The notes: generated by a model from the letters alone, not told the origin. A stretch of 64,000 bases of DNA from Malania oleifera (GCF_029873635.1 NC_080419.1:69917823-69981822), one strand, 5' to 3'. Counted from the first letter of the stretch, positions 12,426-23,651 are shown. Numbers and translations: made by a program.

Positions 12426-14393
12426 TTATGCATTGTTGATCATAACTCCTTATTCATCAGGTGCTTATTAAAAGACATCCTTCTCGAAATCAAAATTAGA
12501 ATCATTGACTAAGGAATTCATGCTTTACTGGTCAATCGTAATAATCCCTTGTGCATTAAATATAAAATTCTATGGTTTTGATTCATACAAATATCTTCCT
12601 CCTCCATAGGAAAACTTCACCAACCACGATCACATTTGGTAAAGTTTTCATCCTATTCCTTTGTTGTATCCTTGCTCAACATAGTGATCATATTTAAAGG
12701 ATACTTTCCGATCTCCCATGAACTCTGGTCTATAATATTCATATACGTATAAATGCTCCTTGCCAAATTAGTTAGGACATATTTAATCATGCATAATTTC
12801 CTACTTCCTCATATACTCTTCTGAACATAATAGAAGTTTATTTCTTAAGAGTATTCAAATTTTCCTCCAAGCTCTCAAACTTCAATCAAATCATGTAGAG
12901 CTTCACATGATCAAAATAAGTTTAAAGGCTAAAATGATTGTTATAGGTTTCAATCTAGATGATAGAACAAAATTCATAGAAACCTATGCATGAACCTTAA
13001 AATTCAAAGCCATTTGAACTTATACCTCTCACTCGTTAGGATTCATAAAGAAAAGAGGCAATGTAGGCTTAGTTCAATTAAATAAATACTTATTGTGACT
13101 TTTTAGTCCTTTAAGTTAAATCACAACAAGTCTAAAACACTTGGCTAAGTAATTAGAAAATAAGAAAAGGCATAAAATGATTAAGGGATTAACTCAGGGG
13201 GAGCATTACACTTTCATGACTACTAAATTAAAATGCTCTCATAATCATAGTTTACATGCCTTAATGAATAACAATATTACACTGAACTCAATTCTATCCT
13301 CTGTTCTTTACTATTTATATTTTTTTTATGAATAGATTATATTTATGAATTGATAACGCTACCTGATTACATGTTTATTCTAGAATACCTCCTGCATGGT
13401 AGATGCAGTGGATGTGTATTGCGTGTTGATAGTTGAAATAGGTTCTTGCATGCTCAAACTGAATTATTTTGAATTGATTGCTTGACTCTATCAAGTTTTG
13501 GTGCATGAAAATTTGAGAAATGTTCAATTTACCGACGGCATGCTACCGAATTTTTGACACAAATTTTTCCAAGTAAAACCTTGTACATTGATGATTATGC
13601 TAAAAATTAATGTTAAAATATTTTTGAAATGATGAGTGAAAATCATTTGAATATATTAAATTTCATCCTAACATAATCATCAAATATTTAGAAAGACTAA
13701 GATCCATCCCTAGAGAAAGAGCTTAAGATCTTATATGCATCACTGTCGTTTATTGAAATATTGAGGCTCTTCAGAAAAACTTTGAACATTATATCCAGTA
13801 ATTAAAGCTACATAATCTGATATGAACTGTTTTTAGTTTATAAGTATCATGTTATGTCTTAATATCATTTTTCTTATGCATGTATGATTTGTTGGGATAA
13901 TTATACTAGTTTAAATTTTTTTATGTTTTAATCAATATCCAGTATAGTTCGTAAGAAACTTATACTACTAGGCATAATGAAATGAATCTTAATTTGTATA
14001 AGCAAATTGTTTCACCTAAGCCATATCTTCAAATTGTTAGGGGAAGCAACTCAACTTAACTTTCTCAAGCTCTGAAATTCCTTAACGATTCTAGAACTTT
14101 CATTCATGTTCTTAATATATATTGAGATGTGTGCATCATTCTGATCATAAATGTTGGGTGTATTTGAATCATGGCATGCACTGTTTTGGACTATACTGAA
14201 TATCTTGCATGCATTGATAATGAGCTATTCTTGTAATCATTTAGGTATTTGATTTATTTTTGAGAATTGCTCTATTTTCAAACGGCATGCTACCGAAATT
14301 TCAAAAAGTTTCCCAAAATTGAATCTTATATTTGAATGTCTTGTGTTTACTTTCCTACCTTAGCCCCTTCTTACTGATGTCAAAAAGGGGGAG

Positions 14394-14636
14394 AAGTATC
14401 TAATGCAAAAGTGGGAAGGTTAAATGTATCTCAGTTCATATTATCACTTCATACTATTTGAGCTTTAATTGACTAAGTATCTAATGCAAAATTGGGAAAG
14501 TTAAATGTATCTCAGTTCATATTATCACTTCATACTATTTGAGCTTTAATTGACTAAGTATCTAATGCAAAATTGGGAAAGTTAAATGTATCTCAGTTCA
14601 TATTATCACTTCATACTATTTGAGCTTTAATTGACA
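14394..14636 (+). repeat. Three tandem 81-bp units near the 3' LTR
   Basis: Units start AAGTATCTAATGCAAAA at 14,394, 14,475 and 14,556, an 81-bp period. Copies two and three are nearly identical and copy one differs at a few places. Only one unit is represented in the related fragment at 8,204, so the array expanded in this copy. Confidence 0.9.
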
Positions 14637-14787
14637 ATTAAAACTGAATGCATAATTTGTGAATGTCTGTCTTCATTCGTCAAATGCCTGCACTTAAAAT
14701 TTAAATTCTATGCATATACTTAGGGGGAGCCTATTTGGCTTTACTTACTTTTGCAAGTTGTTTTGTCATCATCAAAAAGGGTGAGAA

Positions 14788-14923
14788 TGTTGACTCTATA
14801 AGTCTAATCCCATTTTGATTATAACAAAACCAATGTTTCTCACATGTACACTGAGTCTCTTGAACAGGTTCATCCTAAGCATGCACTGTTGGTAGGAACT
14901 CAACCAAGCCATATAGACTATGA
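14788..14923 (+). mobile_element. Truncated start of the copia 3' LTR
   Basis: TGTTGACTC opens the LTR, and about 136 bp match 8,405-8,540 closely. At GACTATGA the match stops and an unrelated repeat starts, so the rest of the 3' LTR is missing. Confidence 0.85.
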
Positions 14924-15915
14924 GTCTTACAGGTCTATAAAATGGTTGCTTCAAGGAAAGATAAGACATCTCATAAACACTAATCTCATATTGTTGCCAT
15001 ATCATTCAAATTCTTCCAATTTCCCTAATTTAGGCATTAAAGGAATCCCCTAGGTCCTCCAAGCCTATTTTCCTTCGTTCCTTGTAGGTGGTCGAGATCA
15101 TGATCGATCCGATTAATCTAACCAAATTAAAGCGGCAATAGTTGGCAACAAGATTATGGAAATCTAAGGAATGTTTATTTTTGTAAAATTGTTTTAATTC
15201 TCTATTTTAATTTTTCAAAAAAAAATAAAAAATTAATTAATTTTTTATTTTTACAACATTTGTATGAAAAAAATGAACAATACACAATTTTGACACTATT
15301 TGATTGTGAAAAATAGTATTATCTTTATTTTTAAATTTTCAAATACTTACACAAATACCACTTTTTTCCTCAAGTTTTCAAGTTTATATCGAAAAATTAG
15401 AAAAGATCTTTTCATTATTTTCTAGATTTCCTACTCTTTTTAAAAATACAAATGAATTGCAATTAAAGTAGGGATACGACATTCCATTCCCTTTAATAAA
15501 GATCTCCCTAGGTCAACTGTAATCTCTATAATCTTAATGATTGCTTATTAATGAGGAATCAATGAGAGGGAACGTACAAGTCTATAAAATGGTGGTCCAA
15601 GGAGAAATAAGACATCTCGCATGTACTAATCTCATACTGCTGCCATATCATTCATATCCTTCCAATTTCCTTGATTTAGGTATTTGAGGAATCCCTTAAG
15701 TCCTCCAAACCTTTTTTTTTTTTTTTTCGTTCCTTGTAGGTGGTTGAGATCGTGATCGAACCTCTTAATCTGAGTAAATTTGAGTGGCAATAGTTGGTAA
15801 TATGATTATGGAAAGTTAAGGAATGTTTAGTTTTGGGAAATTTTTTTCATTTTCTGATCGACCCTATTAGTCTGACTAAATTTGAGTGACAATAATTGGT
15901 AATATAATTATGGAT
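14924..15915 (+). repeat. Diverged direct repeat of unknown origin (two long copies and a short third)
   Basis: A block of about 265 bp (about 14,928-15,193) containing GTCTATAAAATGG and CGTTCCTTGTAGGTGGT recurs at about 15,577-15,839. A third partial copy, about 65 bp, lies at 15,853-15,915 (GACTAAATTTGAGTGACAAT). Copies look about 80% alike by eye. Between them is AT-rich sequence with no visible coding. I do not recognise the family; fragments of a transposon or a duplicated intron are both possible. Confidence 0.6.
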
Positions 15916-16423
15916 GCAGAGACCTGGAAATCAATTTAAGGCCATGCATGCTTTAAAGCCTTCACATGCTGCCTCCTATTTCCAGTGCATGGACCCCTTT
16001 ATTTGTATGGGCCTCCTTTAAAATCCATTATGGCTTGCATTCTATTTTATTTGCATGGCTTTATTTTGTATAGGTATTTAAGCCCTCTTTAAATTCTCCT
16101 TTTATTTCCAATAATGCCCTACAATAATTGAGCATAAGTGTTCATAAATTTACAGGCAAAAATAGGATAATTGTGCTAATGTTATCAATTAAGCTCCATT
16201 TAAAATAATGTGCACAACTTGGGCAATTAATCCAATTTTCAATAACCAATGAACACATTTAAACACCTGATTAGGCAATATTTGATACTTAATCAGTGCT
16301 CTCAAAAAGGTTTTATGTCCAAAGGAGGTTCTCTCAAGTTCTCTCTCTTTCTCTCTCTCTCTCCTTCTCACCCTAACTTCTTCCTCTATCTGGTCTCTAA
16401 CTCGCCAGATAACCCCCTTCCTT

Positions 16424-16553
16424 ATTCTTCTTCTTCTTCTTCTTCTTCTTCTTCTTCTTCTCTCTCTCTCTCTCTCTCTACTCCCTGCATCTCTCTCCAA
16501 TTATTTTGTCTTTTGCTAGTTTTTGTGTCAATGAGTGTGTGTGTGTGTGTGTG
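16424..16553. repeat. Compound microsatellite (TTC)n-(TC)n and (GT)n
   Basis: A pure TTC run of about 12 units (16,424-16,459) passes straight into a TC run to about 16,479. A GT run of about 11 units follows at 16,532-16,553. Polypyrimidine and alternating tracts account for the odd open frames on both strands here. Confidence 0.9.
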
Positions 16554-18669
16554 TTTGTGTGGATGCTCAGGTGTGTGAGTGTAGGTGATAAACCAACTTT
16601 CCCTCCATTTCTAGCCATTGGTGCCATCTCGTAAGTGATCGACCAAGATGGTCGACTAGTCTGTGATCGATTTGATTTTTTTAACATGTTTTCACACAAT
16701 TGGCTAGAGATATTAGGCCAACCACGTGTCCCTTTAATACCATATGTCAACCTCCGGTATTGGCAGTTGATAGGTAGTGGTTATTTTAAAATTTGAATTT
16801 TGAAATTCAAACTTGAAAATGGATTCCCCTTCACTCTCAAAAGGTCTAGACCTTTTAGGGAAGACTTTAAAACAAGAAAAGAAAATGGTAAGGAGAGGAC
16901 ATTCTATGAGAAGAAAGAGTGCAAGAAGGAGAGTTTTGATTGGAAGAAGAAGGGGGGAGACTACATTTTGTAAAAAGCATTCAAGAACATTCGACGAATG
17001 TTTTCTTCAAAGAGAAGTATTCATTCATCATCTTAAAAGGATTATCATTTAGTGAGTCAATACCCGTCTCTTCTTCTGATGTTATTTTCTTATATTTGTC
17101 ATGCATGGTATGTCATGATCCATAGAAGCATATTCTAAGATTCACATGTATTCTTTCCCATTTCTCTTAGATTTCTATGGTGTTCTATATATAACTTTTT
17201 AGTGTTTTTCTTTTTATTTAGTGTGCACATAAGTATGTATAGGAAAAGTGCCAAAGATGGCATGAAAATGGAGGATTTCAATATAGGTCAATCAACCCAC
17301 GGTAAGTTTAAAAAGCAGCCACTGGGGCTCATGTGGTCAATTGACACTCTGAAATTTTAGTAGGCTGTCAATCACCAAATTCGAAAGGTGCAAAATTGGC
17401 ACCATTTTCCATTTTTCTTCAGAATTTTGCCTTCATTGACTTTCTACGCTTTTCTAAGTATAGACCAATTTGTTTAATGATGATATTATTAAGAGGTTTT
17501 GTGATTTTCATACAAAAATTCAATTTTTCATGAGATGAAGCATGATCACTTATGCTTCTCTCAAAGCAATTCAAAGGTTTCAAGTTTTTTTTCTTTTTAC
17601 AAGACTTTGAAGTCACATACTCATGATGCAGCTTTTGGGTGTTCTCCAAGTCTTTACTGGGTTTCAAGTAGGATTTGTGGTTTCCCTTTAAACAATCCAC
17701 AACATTTACAATTTTTTACAAAAATGAATATCATGTCAATACAATCATCCGTGAAGCGATTTGAGGGTGGAAAAGTGATTTTTCAAAATGTATAAACTTG
17801 TTTTCAATCTCTATTTTTATGAAGAATCCATTGGAAAACTTTTTTCTAAATCAAGAATATAACATTTTTCAATGAAGGTTTCAAGATTAATCAAGGGTTT
17901 CAAGTGTTTTTCAACAATGATTTTGAATGGTTGTTTCCTTTTCAAAATTGTTTTTGGAAATTTTATTTGAAATATAGATGTCTTAATTTATCTTTTGGGG
18001 ATATATAGGCAATTTACTTTGTAGATTCAACCATACCAAACAAAACTCAAATCCCCTTACATTGTTTTATCATTTGCATTCTTATGTATAGTGTATGTGT
18101 TCTTTTGTGTTGTTTGTTCAATGTTTTGATTAAGCATTATATGATAGTTTTTCAAAAAAATTGCTTTCTTTTAAAATAATTTCAAATGGGATGTACACAC
18201 ACACACACAAGAAGAAAGCACGACAACTATTAAAGGGAATGTGTGTTTTAGGGTGCTAAACCTGTGGATTTTCAAAAATGAAAATTTAAAGTATTATATT
18301 TTCTATGCATAATTGTACTTCTGAATCTAATTTGTTTAAAAAAGTTTTTTTTTTTAATTTTGTCTTTTAAAAAATAAAATAAAGTGTCAACTCTATTTTT
18401 AGAAAATTAAAAAGTTAGATTAACAAATGGTTCAGATAGTCTATGCTTGTTTGTTTTTAAAATGATCACCAATAATTGACAACCTAACTAGGTTTTGAGA
18501 ACTTGATATCAAGACATATCATATAATTAGTATGTAGATTTTTTTATACAATTATACATAAAGGAAATGTAACATATGCGCACTATGTTATTTTGTTATA
18601 CAATTTGAAAAGGTAGGCCCTCATCAACCACTTAGATCACTTGGAATATATATCTCTTTGTGTGTGTAT

Positions 18670-18683
18670 ATGCGCGCGCGCAT
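18670..18683. repeat. Alternating purine-pyrimidine palindrome
   Basis: ATGCGCGCGCGCAT is a perfect 14-bp palindrome of strictly alternating purine and pyrimidine, preceded by a TGTGTGTATAT run. Such tracts can adopt left-handed DNA; no function is implied. Confidence 0.75.
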
Positions 18684-18862
18684 GATATTAACATAAAACA
18701 CATCAGCAGAATGCATAATATTTCTATGTTATTATTATTATTTTTTTCTTTCTTGGTTTTTTTCTTTAACTTAAGTCTAGACGTTAATTTTTAAAACTTG
18801 CGTTCCTAATTTTTCTTAAATTTTATGTATTTTTTTGAATTTTAAAAAGAAATTAAAAGGAA

Positions 18863-18866
<4 letters not shown>

Positions 18867-18909
<43 letters not shown>
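18867..18909. repeat. (AAT)n microsatellite
   Basis: About 14 uninterrupted AAT units in an AT-rich spacer just before the degenerate copia LTR. Confidence 0.92.
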
Positions 18910-18911
<2 letters not shown>

Positions 18912-18969
18912 AAATTATTAAAATTATTAAGTCAGGTCAAATTTTAAAAGAAGAGTTCTTATTCTAATA

Positions 18970-19962
18970 TCAATAATTGGTCCAAGTGGCAACCCACAGG
19001 AAGGGGTGAATTGGATTTAAATAAAAATTGAGTACTTAATACTAAATTTAAAGCAAATTAAAATACCTCAAACAAATACACAAATATTCAATTAATAAAT
19101 TAAATAAAGTAGAAAAATAAAAAGCAAATGCTTTTATAGTGGTTTATCCCCACCTACAAAAGAGATTTTGATTACAACTTAAAGTTCTTCTCAAGGAAAA
19201 ATTTATGAACTTAACTCTAGAAGAATAAACAAAGTGATGACACAAGAGATATGGAGAGTTCTCTTAAGAGTGAGCAAATTAAAATGCAAGAGAGATTAAG
19301 AGAGAAAAGAGAGTTTGAATACTTGATAAAACAAAATAAAATGTTTAAGTAATGTTTCTTGGGTTTAAAAGGGCATATTTATAGGATTCTTGATAAAACT
19401 AGTCGGTTTATACTTGTTAGAGTCAGTTTTTTGTTCAAATTGGTTTACTTGTATCATAGGTTGATCGACTAGGAATTAGCCATTAGAGTACAAAATTAAT
19501 TGTTGGAGTCTTTAACAAGTAAGACCGATTGACAACTTAGTTGGCCTAATCAAATGCTTGACCTCTCTACCTAGTTCGATGGACCTTCCAATACTAAGTG
19601 GTTTGACTCTCTAGGCATTTTGTGTAGGTCGGTTGACCGCCCTCTCGCTTGTTTGATCGACCACCCGTGTCATAGTTTGAAACATTCTCTTTGTTTTATT
19701 TCTAAATTTCTAGTTTTAGTCTTTTCATGCCATGACCTTCATATTCTTATGGATATATAAATTATATACAAATTAAAAAACTCATTACAATTTGAGAAAG
19801 AAAAAAAAAGAATAAAAATATGTATAAAATAAATTCTTCAAGTCTTCCCTCAAATCTTCAAATCTAATGACTTAACTTATTAAACGCATCTTAAACATAA
19901 AAATATTAGTATAAAATAGTTGTTATGATCAAAACTCGATTAATGAAACCTTGGGATTAACA
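18970..19962 (-). mobile_element. Degenerate Ty1/copia solo LTR
   Basis: On the minus strand it begins TGTTAATCCC at 19,962 and continues with GAGTTTTGATCATAACAA. This is comparable to the TGTTGACC...TTTTGATTATGACAAA start of the window's other copia LTRs. It ends near 18,970 with the CCAATTCACCCCTTCC-type segment that closes those LTRs. Degraded GGTCGGTTGACCG and TTGATCGACCACC motifs lie at about 19,400-19,670, with a TATTTATAGG near 19,376. No coding region or clear target duplication was seen. Edges are approximate. Confidence 0.6.
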
Positions 19963-20004
19963 ATTTGATTATCAATTGTGCATTCCACACCTCTTTCATT
20001 TCTT

Positions 20005-20244
20005 TTTTTTTTTGGGTAACGTCGAGTGTCTGGGTTCCTCGGCACATCCAGTTGACTGAGCACACACTGGTGGCGTCATAAGGAACACCGCCTATTCCCA
20101 CGCCCACGCAAGAAGAGCCCCACTCCCTGCGCAGGAGGAAAATCAGGATTTTGCTCACTGGAGCAGGAATCGAACCTGAGAGTTAAACCAACAAGTGGCC
20201 CATCCTAAGCCCGCTCTTGCCACCTGAGCCACTACCCGGGGGCT
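20005..20244 (-). mobile_element. tRNA-derived SINE with target duplications
   Basis: About 240 bp read on the minus strand. Near its 5' end (20,244) GTGGCTCAGGTGG resembles an RNA polymerase III A box, followed about 50 bp later by GGTTCGATTCC, a standard B box. The 3' end runs into an A-tract (T-run at 20,005-20,013). It is flanked by CTCTTTCATTTCTT at 19,991-20,004 and 20,249-20,262, extendable to 18 bp with one mismatch. A-box plus B-box, an A-tail and long target duplications together define a SINE. The family is not identified. The 72-residue open frame over it is incidental. Confidence 0.85.
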
Positions 20245-20262
20245 ACATCTCTTTCATTTCTT

Positions 20263-21235
20263 GTACTTGGAATGAGGAGCATTATTGTCCTCTTTGGGGC
20301 AATTCTCACACTTTGCTATCTAAATATCAATATTAAATGTTGTCATTTATCATGTGTTACTAGTGAGAAATGCTCTATCATTGAGAATGCCATATCTTTT
20401 ATGGAATTTATAGTTCATAATATTAGTTTTACTCTTAGAGATTGACATTGTGGCGAATATGAAGTTAGTAGACTTTGCTAGCATTTTATCTTTCGCATAC
20501 ACCATTGCTAAGCTAATATATTCTTTTTACTTTTTTTTTATAAAAAAAAAATCAAATAATTTTGTTCTGTTGGTAAAATTGTCCTTGTCTAAATAGGAAA
20601 AATTCAATAGTGAAGGAATTAAATAAAGTAGATAATCGTTATATAAATTTTTTGGGCAATTATTTTGTAGATACAGGTTTCAACTAGCTTTTCTCTTATG
20701 CTCTCAGAAAGGTTTTATATGTTCAGTTGTTCTATCCATCTCATATATATAATTTTGTCATCATTTGTTATTAAAATAGGTGCTTAGCTTAACATAAAGT
20801 TAGTATTTAGGAGCATGAATTTCAAATTATGGTTTTGAATTTATATAGATTTGGAAGAAATTTAATATAATTTTATATTATATTTTGTTCATTCACATAA
20901 ATTCAAATTAAAAATTCTAAGCCTAGGCTCTTATATGCAAATAAAGTAATTTTTTTCTTATCAACAGACGAGATTTGGCGACACCAATTTGTTTTCAAAT
21001 TCGAAATCGCAATAAAAAATAAAAATAAGTGAACTCCTCACGGGCCACGGCCCACAATACAAGTTGCCACGGATCCTTTAAATCCATAGATAAAAAAAAA
21101 AAATACGCTTCCGCACGAGCGGTCCAGATTTATCCATCCGGCCAACTCCGTCCTGATGAGATTACAAATTTCGCTTATATACCATCTATAAAACCCAGAC
21201 AACAGAAAATTGTATACCAATAGGGTCAGGTTTAC
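20263..21235. other. AT-rich region upstream of the DUF1639 gene
   Basis: No coding or RNA feature recognised. From about 20,960 the composition becomes more mixed, which fits the distal promoter of the gene whose TATA box is at 21,554. A second TATA-like CTATAAAA lies near 21,186. Confidence 0.5.
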
Positions 21236-21253
21236 AACTAACCATGGTTAGTT
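21236..21253. promoter_or_regulatory. 18-bp perfect palindrome upstream of the DUF1639 gene
   Basis: AACTAACCATGGTTAGTT is fully self-complementary. Its left 14 bases repeat directly at 21,267-21,280. It lies about 300 bp upstream of the TATA box. The AACTAAC/GTTAGTT arms resemble MYB-type binding cores, so it could be a binding site for a dimeric factor or a pair of sites. This is inference from sequence shape and location. Confidence 0.45.
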
Positions 21254-21553
21254 AATTCAGGGTAGCAACTAACCATGGTTTGAATTGATTAATTAATAAT
21301 TAAATATTTTATTTAATTTATTAAAAAATAAACGGGGATTTGACGGCGTTGAAGATTCCGTCAGATCCGTTTACGCCGTGAAATGGCTAGGGCATTTGGA
21401 CGGGACGGGGCTTTGACGGTTCAAAAAAGAAGGGGAAATGAAAAGAACCGAGCGATGTGTGATGGACGGCCAGGAACGGCCGGCGTTGGTGCGTGATGGA
21501 CGGCTGGGATGTGATCGAGCAGAGGGTGAGAGGGTGGAGGAGAAACGGGAGGG

Positions 21554-21560
21554 TATAAAA
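21554..21560 (+). promoter_or_regulatory. TATA box, probable main promoter of the DUF1639 gene
   Basis: TATAAAA lies in a GC-richer context (GGGAGGGTATAAAAGCTGCG), followed by GA-rich and CT-rich leader-like sequence. Transcription would start near 21,585-21,590. It is the best TATA candidate upstream of the coding sequence, although 2.1 kb from the start codon. Confidence 0.6.
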
Positions 21561-22347
21561 GCTGCGTTTGAAAGAGAGAGAGAGCATTTCGTTTGTGTCC
21601 GACGAGGAAGAAGGAGAGAGCCCCCTGCGGTCCTCGCCGTTCTCTCTCTGCGCGTATGCGTTTCTGTGAATTCTTGATTTTCTTTCGCCTTCCTTCACTT
21701 TTCAGGGAAGTAAAACGGAGGATTTCTAGTTGAGAATTGGTGAGAATTCGTTACTGAAGCGGTGAAGTTGTTCTTATTTTGTTTGAGGATCTGGAACTGT
21801 TTGGTTCATTGGATTTTGCGCACCTACACATGCACAGAAGAGAGAAGAGAAGAGGGAGGGAGAGGAGAAGAAGAAGATAGAAGAGAGAGGACATAAACTT
21901 TTCAAATTTGTACGTTGTCACATAATCATTCAAGAGAGGAGAGAAGTAGAGAAGGGTGAGGGGAGAGCGATTTGAGTTTCAGAGGTTTGTGACTTAACAT
22001 AGAGTTCGATTTTATGATGACTCTAATTAATTTTGCTGTAACACTTCTTGTTTTATTTCAGAAACAAACTCATTTTCTCTTTAATTTTCTGTTCTACAGA
22101 TACGTTTCCGGGGGTTTGAGGGGGTTTCAGGAAGATTGCGAATTGTATTCTGGGAGAATTTGGAGAGACTGGAGGGGACTGTATCTTCTACGGAGATCAG
22201 CGTCTGGATTTGAAAGATCGGAAGCGAGTAAAGAAATATGAGAAGGCTTTGAAATGTTGTTATTTCATTGAAAATTTGTAATTGATTTGCGTTTACATCG
22301 CCTGAAGACTGGAAGGAGGAAACTTTCTGTGGATTCACGGTGTTGTA

Positions 22348-22511
22348 ATGTCAAATCCGAGTACAGAAGGTATGAAATTAATCTCTACTAGTATGATCAG
22401 AAAAAAAAAAAAATTAAAAATCCAGCATTCTTTTCTTATTTTGCGCGTTTTAGCTAAGGAGTGATCTTCTTTGTTCGTCCTGTTATTGCAGTTCCTGAAG
22501 CTTTGGTCTAG
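22348..22511 (+). other. Possible spliced upstream ORF of 13 codons
   Basis: ATG at 22,348 reads MSNPSTE up to the donor at 22,370. Joined to the acceptor at 22,491 it continues VPEALV and stops at TAG. If unspliced it reads a longer peptide ending near 22,463. Whether the leader is spliced would therefore change the upstream peptide. No family is recognised. Confidence 0.25.
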
Positions 22512-22772
22512 CGATAAGACGCATTGAGAGGTGAAAACTCCTAATCTCTTATCTTTTACTCTGTTTCTTCTTGATTTTTTTAAAGGGAAGTTCCTCTGAT
22601 TCTCTTGCGTCGGTTGTTTTTTGTGGTGCAGTGTTTACAAAAACAATTGGTTTTGCAGGTGGAAATTTGCTTGCGGAGCTCACATATCTGCGGCGAAGCT
22701 GAGGCTTTAGGTAATGCGACGATCTCCGAGATCCAATAATCATTCTTCTCTCCTTCTCTTTGAATTTTCTTG

Positions 22773-22775
<3 letters not shown>

Positions 22776-22808
<33 letters not shown>
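22776..22808. repeat. (GA)n tract in the leader
   Basis: An uninterrupted GA run of about 16 units in the probable leader or leader intron. GA tracts are common near plant promoters and are targets of GAGA-binding (BBR/BPC) proteins; any role here is inference. Confidence 0.85.
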
Positions 22809-22811
<3 letters not shown>

Positions 22812-23651
22812 CGTAAGCTCAGAAGCTGAATTGAGAGAGACAGATGGGGGCTTGATGTGTGAATTCAGAGGCTCCTTCCCTGTACATTTCGATTCCATCT
22901 TCAGATTGTCATCTCGGCCTCCCTCGCTTTTTTAAGCTTTCTGATCATTAATGGCGTCCGCAGAATTTTTGTTTCAGATGCAAATCGAGATTTTTCCGCT
23001 GAAATTTCTTCCCGATTCAATTCTTCACTATAAATTGCCTTTATTGCTGTTGCTTTCTACCCTCAAGTTTGTATTCCATTTCTCCCCTTTTCTTCATTTT
23101 CCGTGCCCCTCGCAAGGCTTCAATGGGTAATAATCCTCGACTCTCTCTCTTTCTCTCTCTCTGACACACACACACAGAGGCAGTCGCGCGCAATTTTCAT
23201 CTCTACCCCGTTGGTAGAAGCATTCCTTGAATTCTCGTATGGTGAATTGACAATCCACCAGAATCCAACGTTTCCGATTTCCTCTTTGACAATTTCTTAA
23301 AATCCTTCGCCAATTTAATGGAAAAGAAATTTCACGTAGATCTTCGGCGATAAAAGCAGGCATTTCGAACGAGTAGGACTTTCTCGTTTGAAAAGAATTT
23401 CGCATTTTGTTCCTCAGCGCAGTAATGATGAATTGATTTCCATCACTCCCCTCTATTTTTCGGAAGTTGCAGAGAACCCATAGCCCCATCCATTCTTCTT
23501 TGCTTCTTTTGGGTTTTTCCGTCTTTAGTTGTAAAATCTAACCAGAGTTAGATAAAGCACCTAACCAAAGTCGATTAATGATTATCGCGTGTTTTTTTTT
23601 TCTTTTTTTTTTTTGGTAAAAAAAAAAACAGGTATAGAATAATTATAAGAG

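Larger units (their letters stand above)
11831..14787 (+). mobile_element. Non-coding interior of the copia element, no pol
   Basis: Three kilobases between gag and the 3' LTR with no protease, integrase, RT or RNase H motif in any frame that I could recognise. The segment is not random leftover. Blocks near 13,080-13,240 are matched in reverse complement by the minus-strand element at about 34,150-34,340, and the LTR-proximal end is shared too. It ends with a polypurine-like AAAAAGGGTGAGAA before the 3' LTR. The sequence CGGCATGCTACCGAA occurs twice (about 13,535 and 14,281). This is the arrangement of a gag-only non-autonomous retrotransposon. Confidence 0.7.
15916..18969. other. AT-rich spacer with microsatellites, no gene recognised
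   Basis: No reading frame shows a recognisable domain. The small open frames around 16,190-16,580 are translations of TTC/CT/GT repeats. The segment at about 16,640-16,830 (GTCGACTAG, then CCACGTG, then TTTGAATTTTGAAATTCAAA) loosely resembles the Tork-type LTR start at 39,490-39,690 and may be a very old fragment of such an LTR, but this is weak. The rest is featureless to me. Confidence 0.5.
21585..23651 (+). other. Probable 5' leader with intron(s) of the DUF1639 gene
   Basis: Between the TATA box and the start codon there is no long conserved reading frame, but plausible splice signals exist. One pair is GAAG|GTATGA at 22,370 with TTATTGCAG|TT at 22,491 (intron 122 bp). Another is TTAG|GTAATG at about 22,710 with a long T-tract then AACAG|G at about 23,631. 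Short upstream frames occur: a 13-codon one that crosses the first possible intron, and one of 59 residues at 22,951-23,130. Leader extent and splicing are inferred and need transcript data. Confidence 0.45.

Noticed and set aside
16189-16750. Arg-rich and Ser-rich frames on both strands
   Set aside because: Direct translations of TTC, CT and GT microsatellites.
16640-16830. Old Tork-type LTR fragment
   Set aside because: Only a loose resemblance to 39,490-39,690 in low-complexity TTTGAATTTTGAA sequence; not enough to call.
20005-20158. 72-residue minus-strand frame
   Set aside because: Lies entirely over the SINE; no domain.
21387-23489. Several 60-131-residue frames on both strands in the leader region
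   Set aside because: Low-complexity or unrecognised, no splice-supported continuation, and located in a probable leader; kept only as possible upstream ORFs where a sensible start exists.
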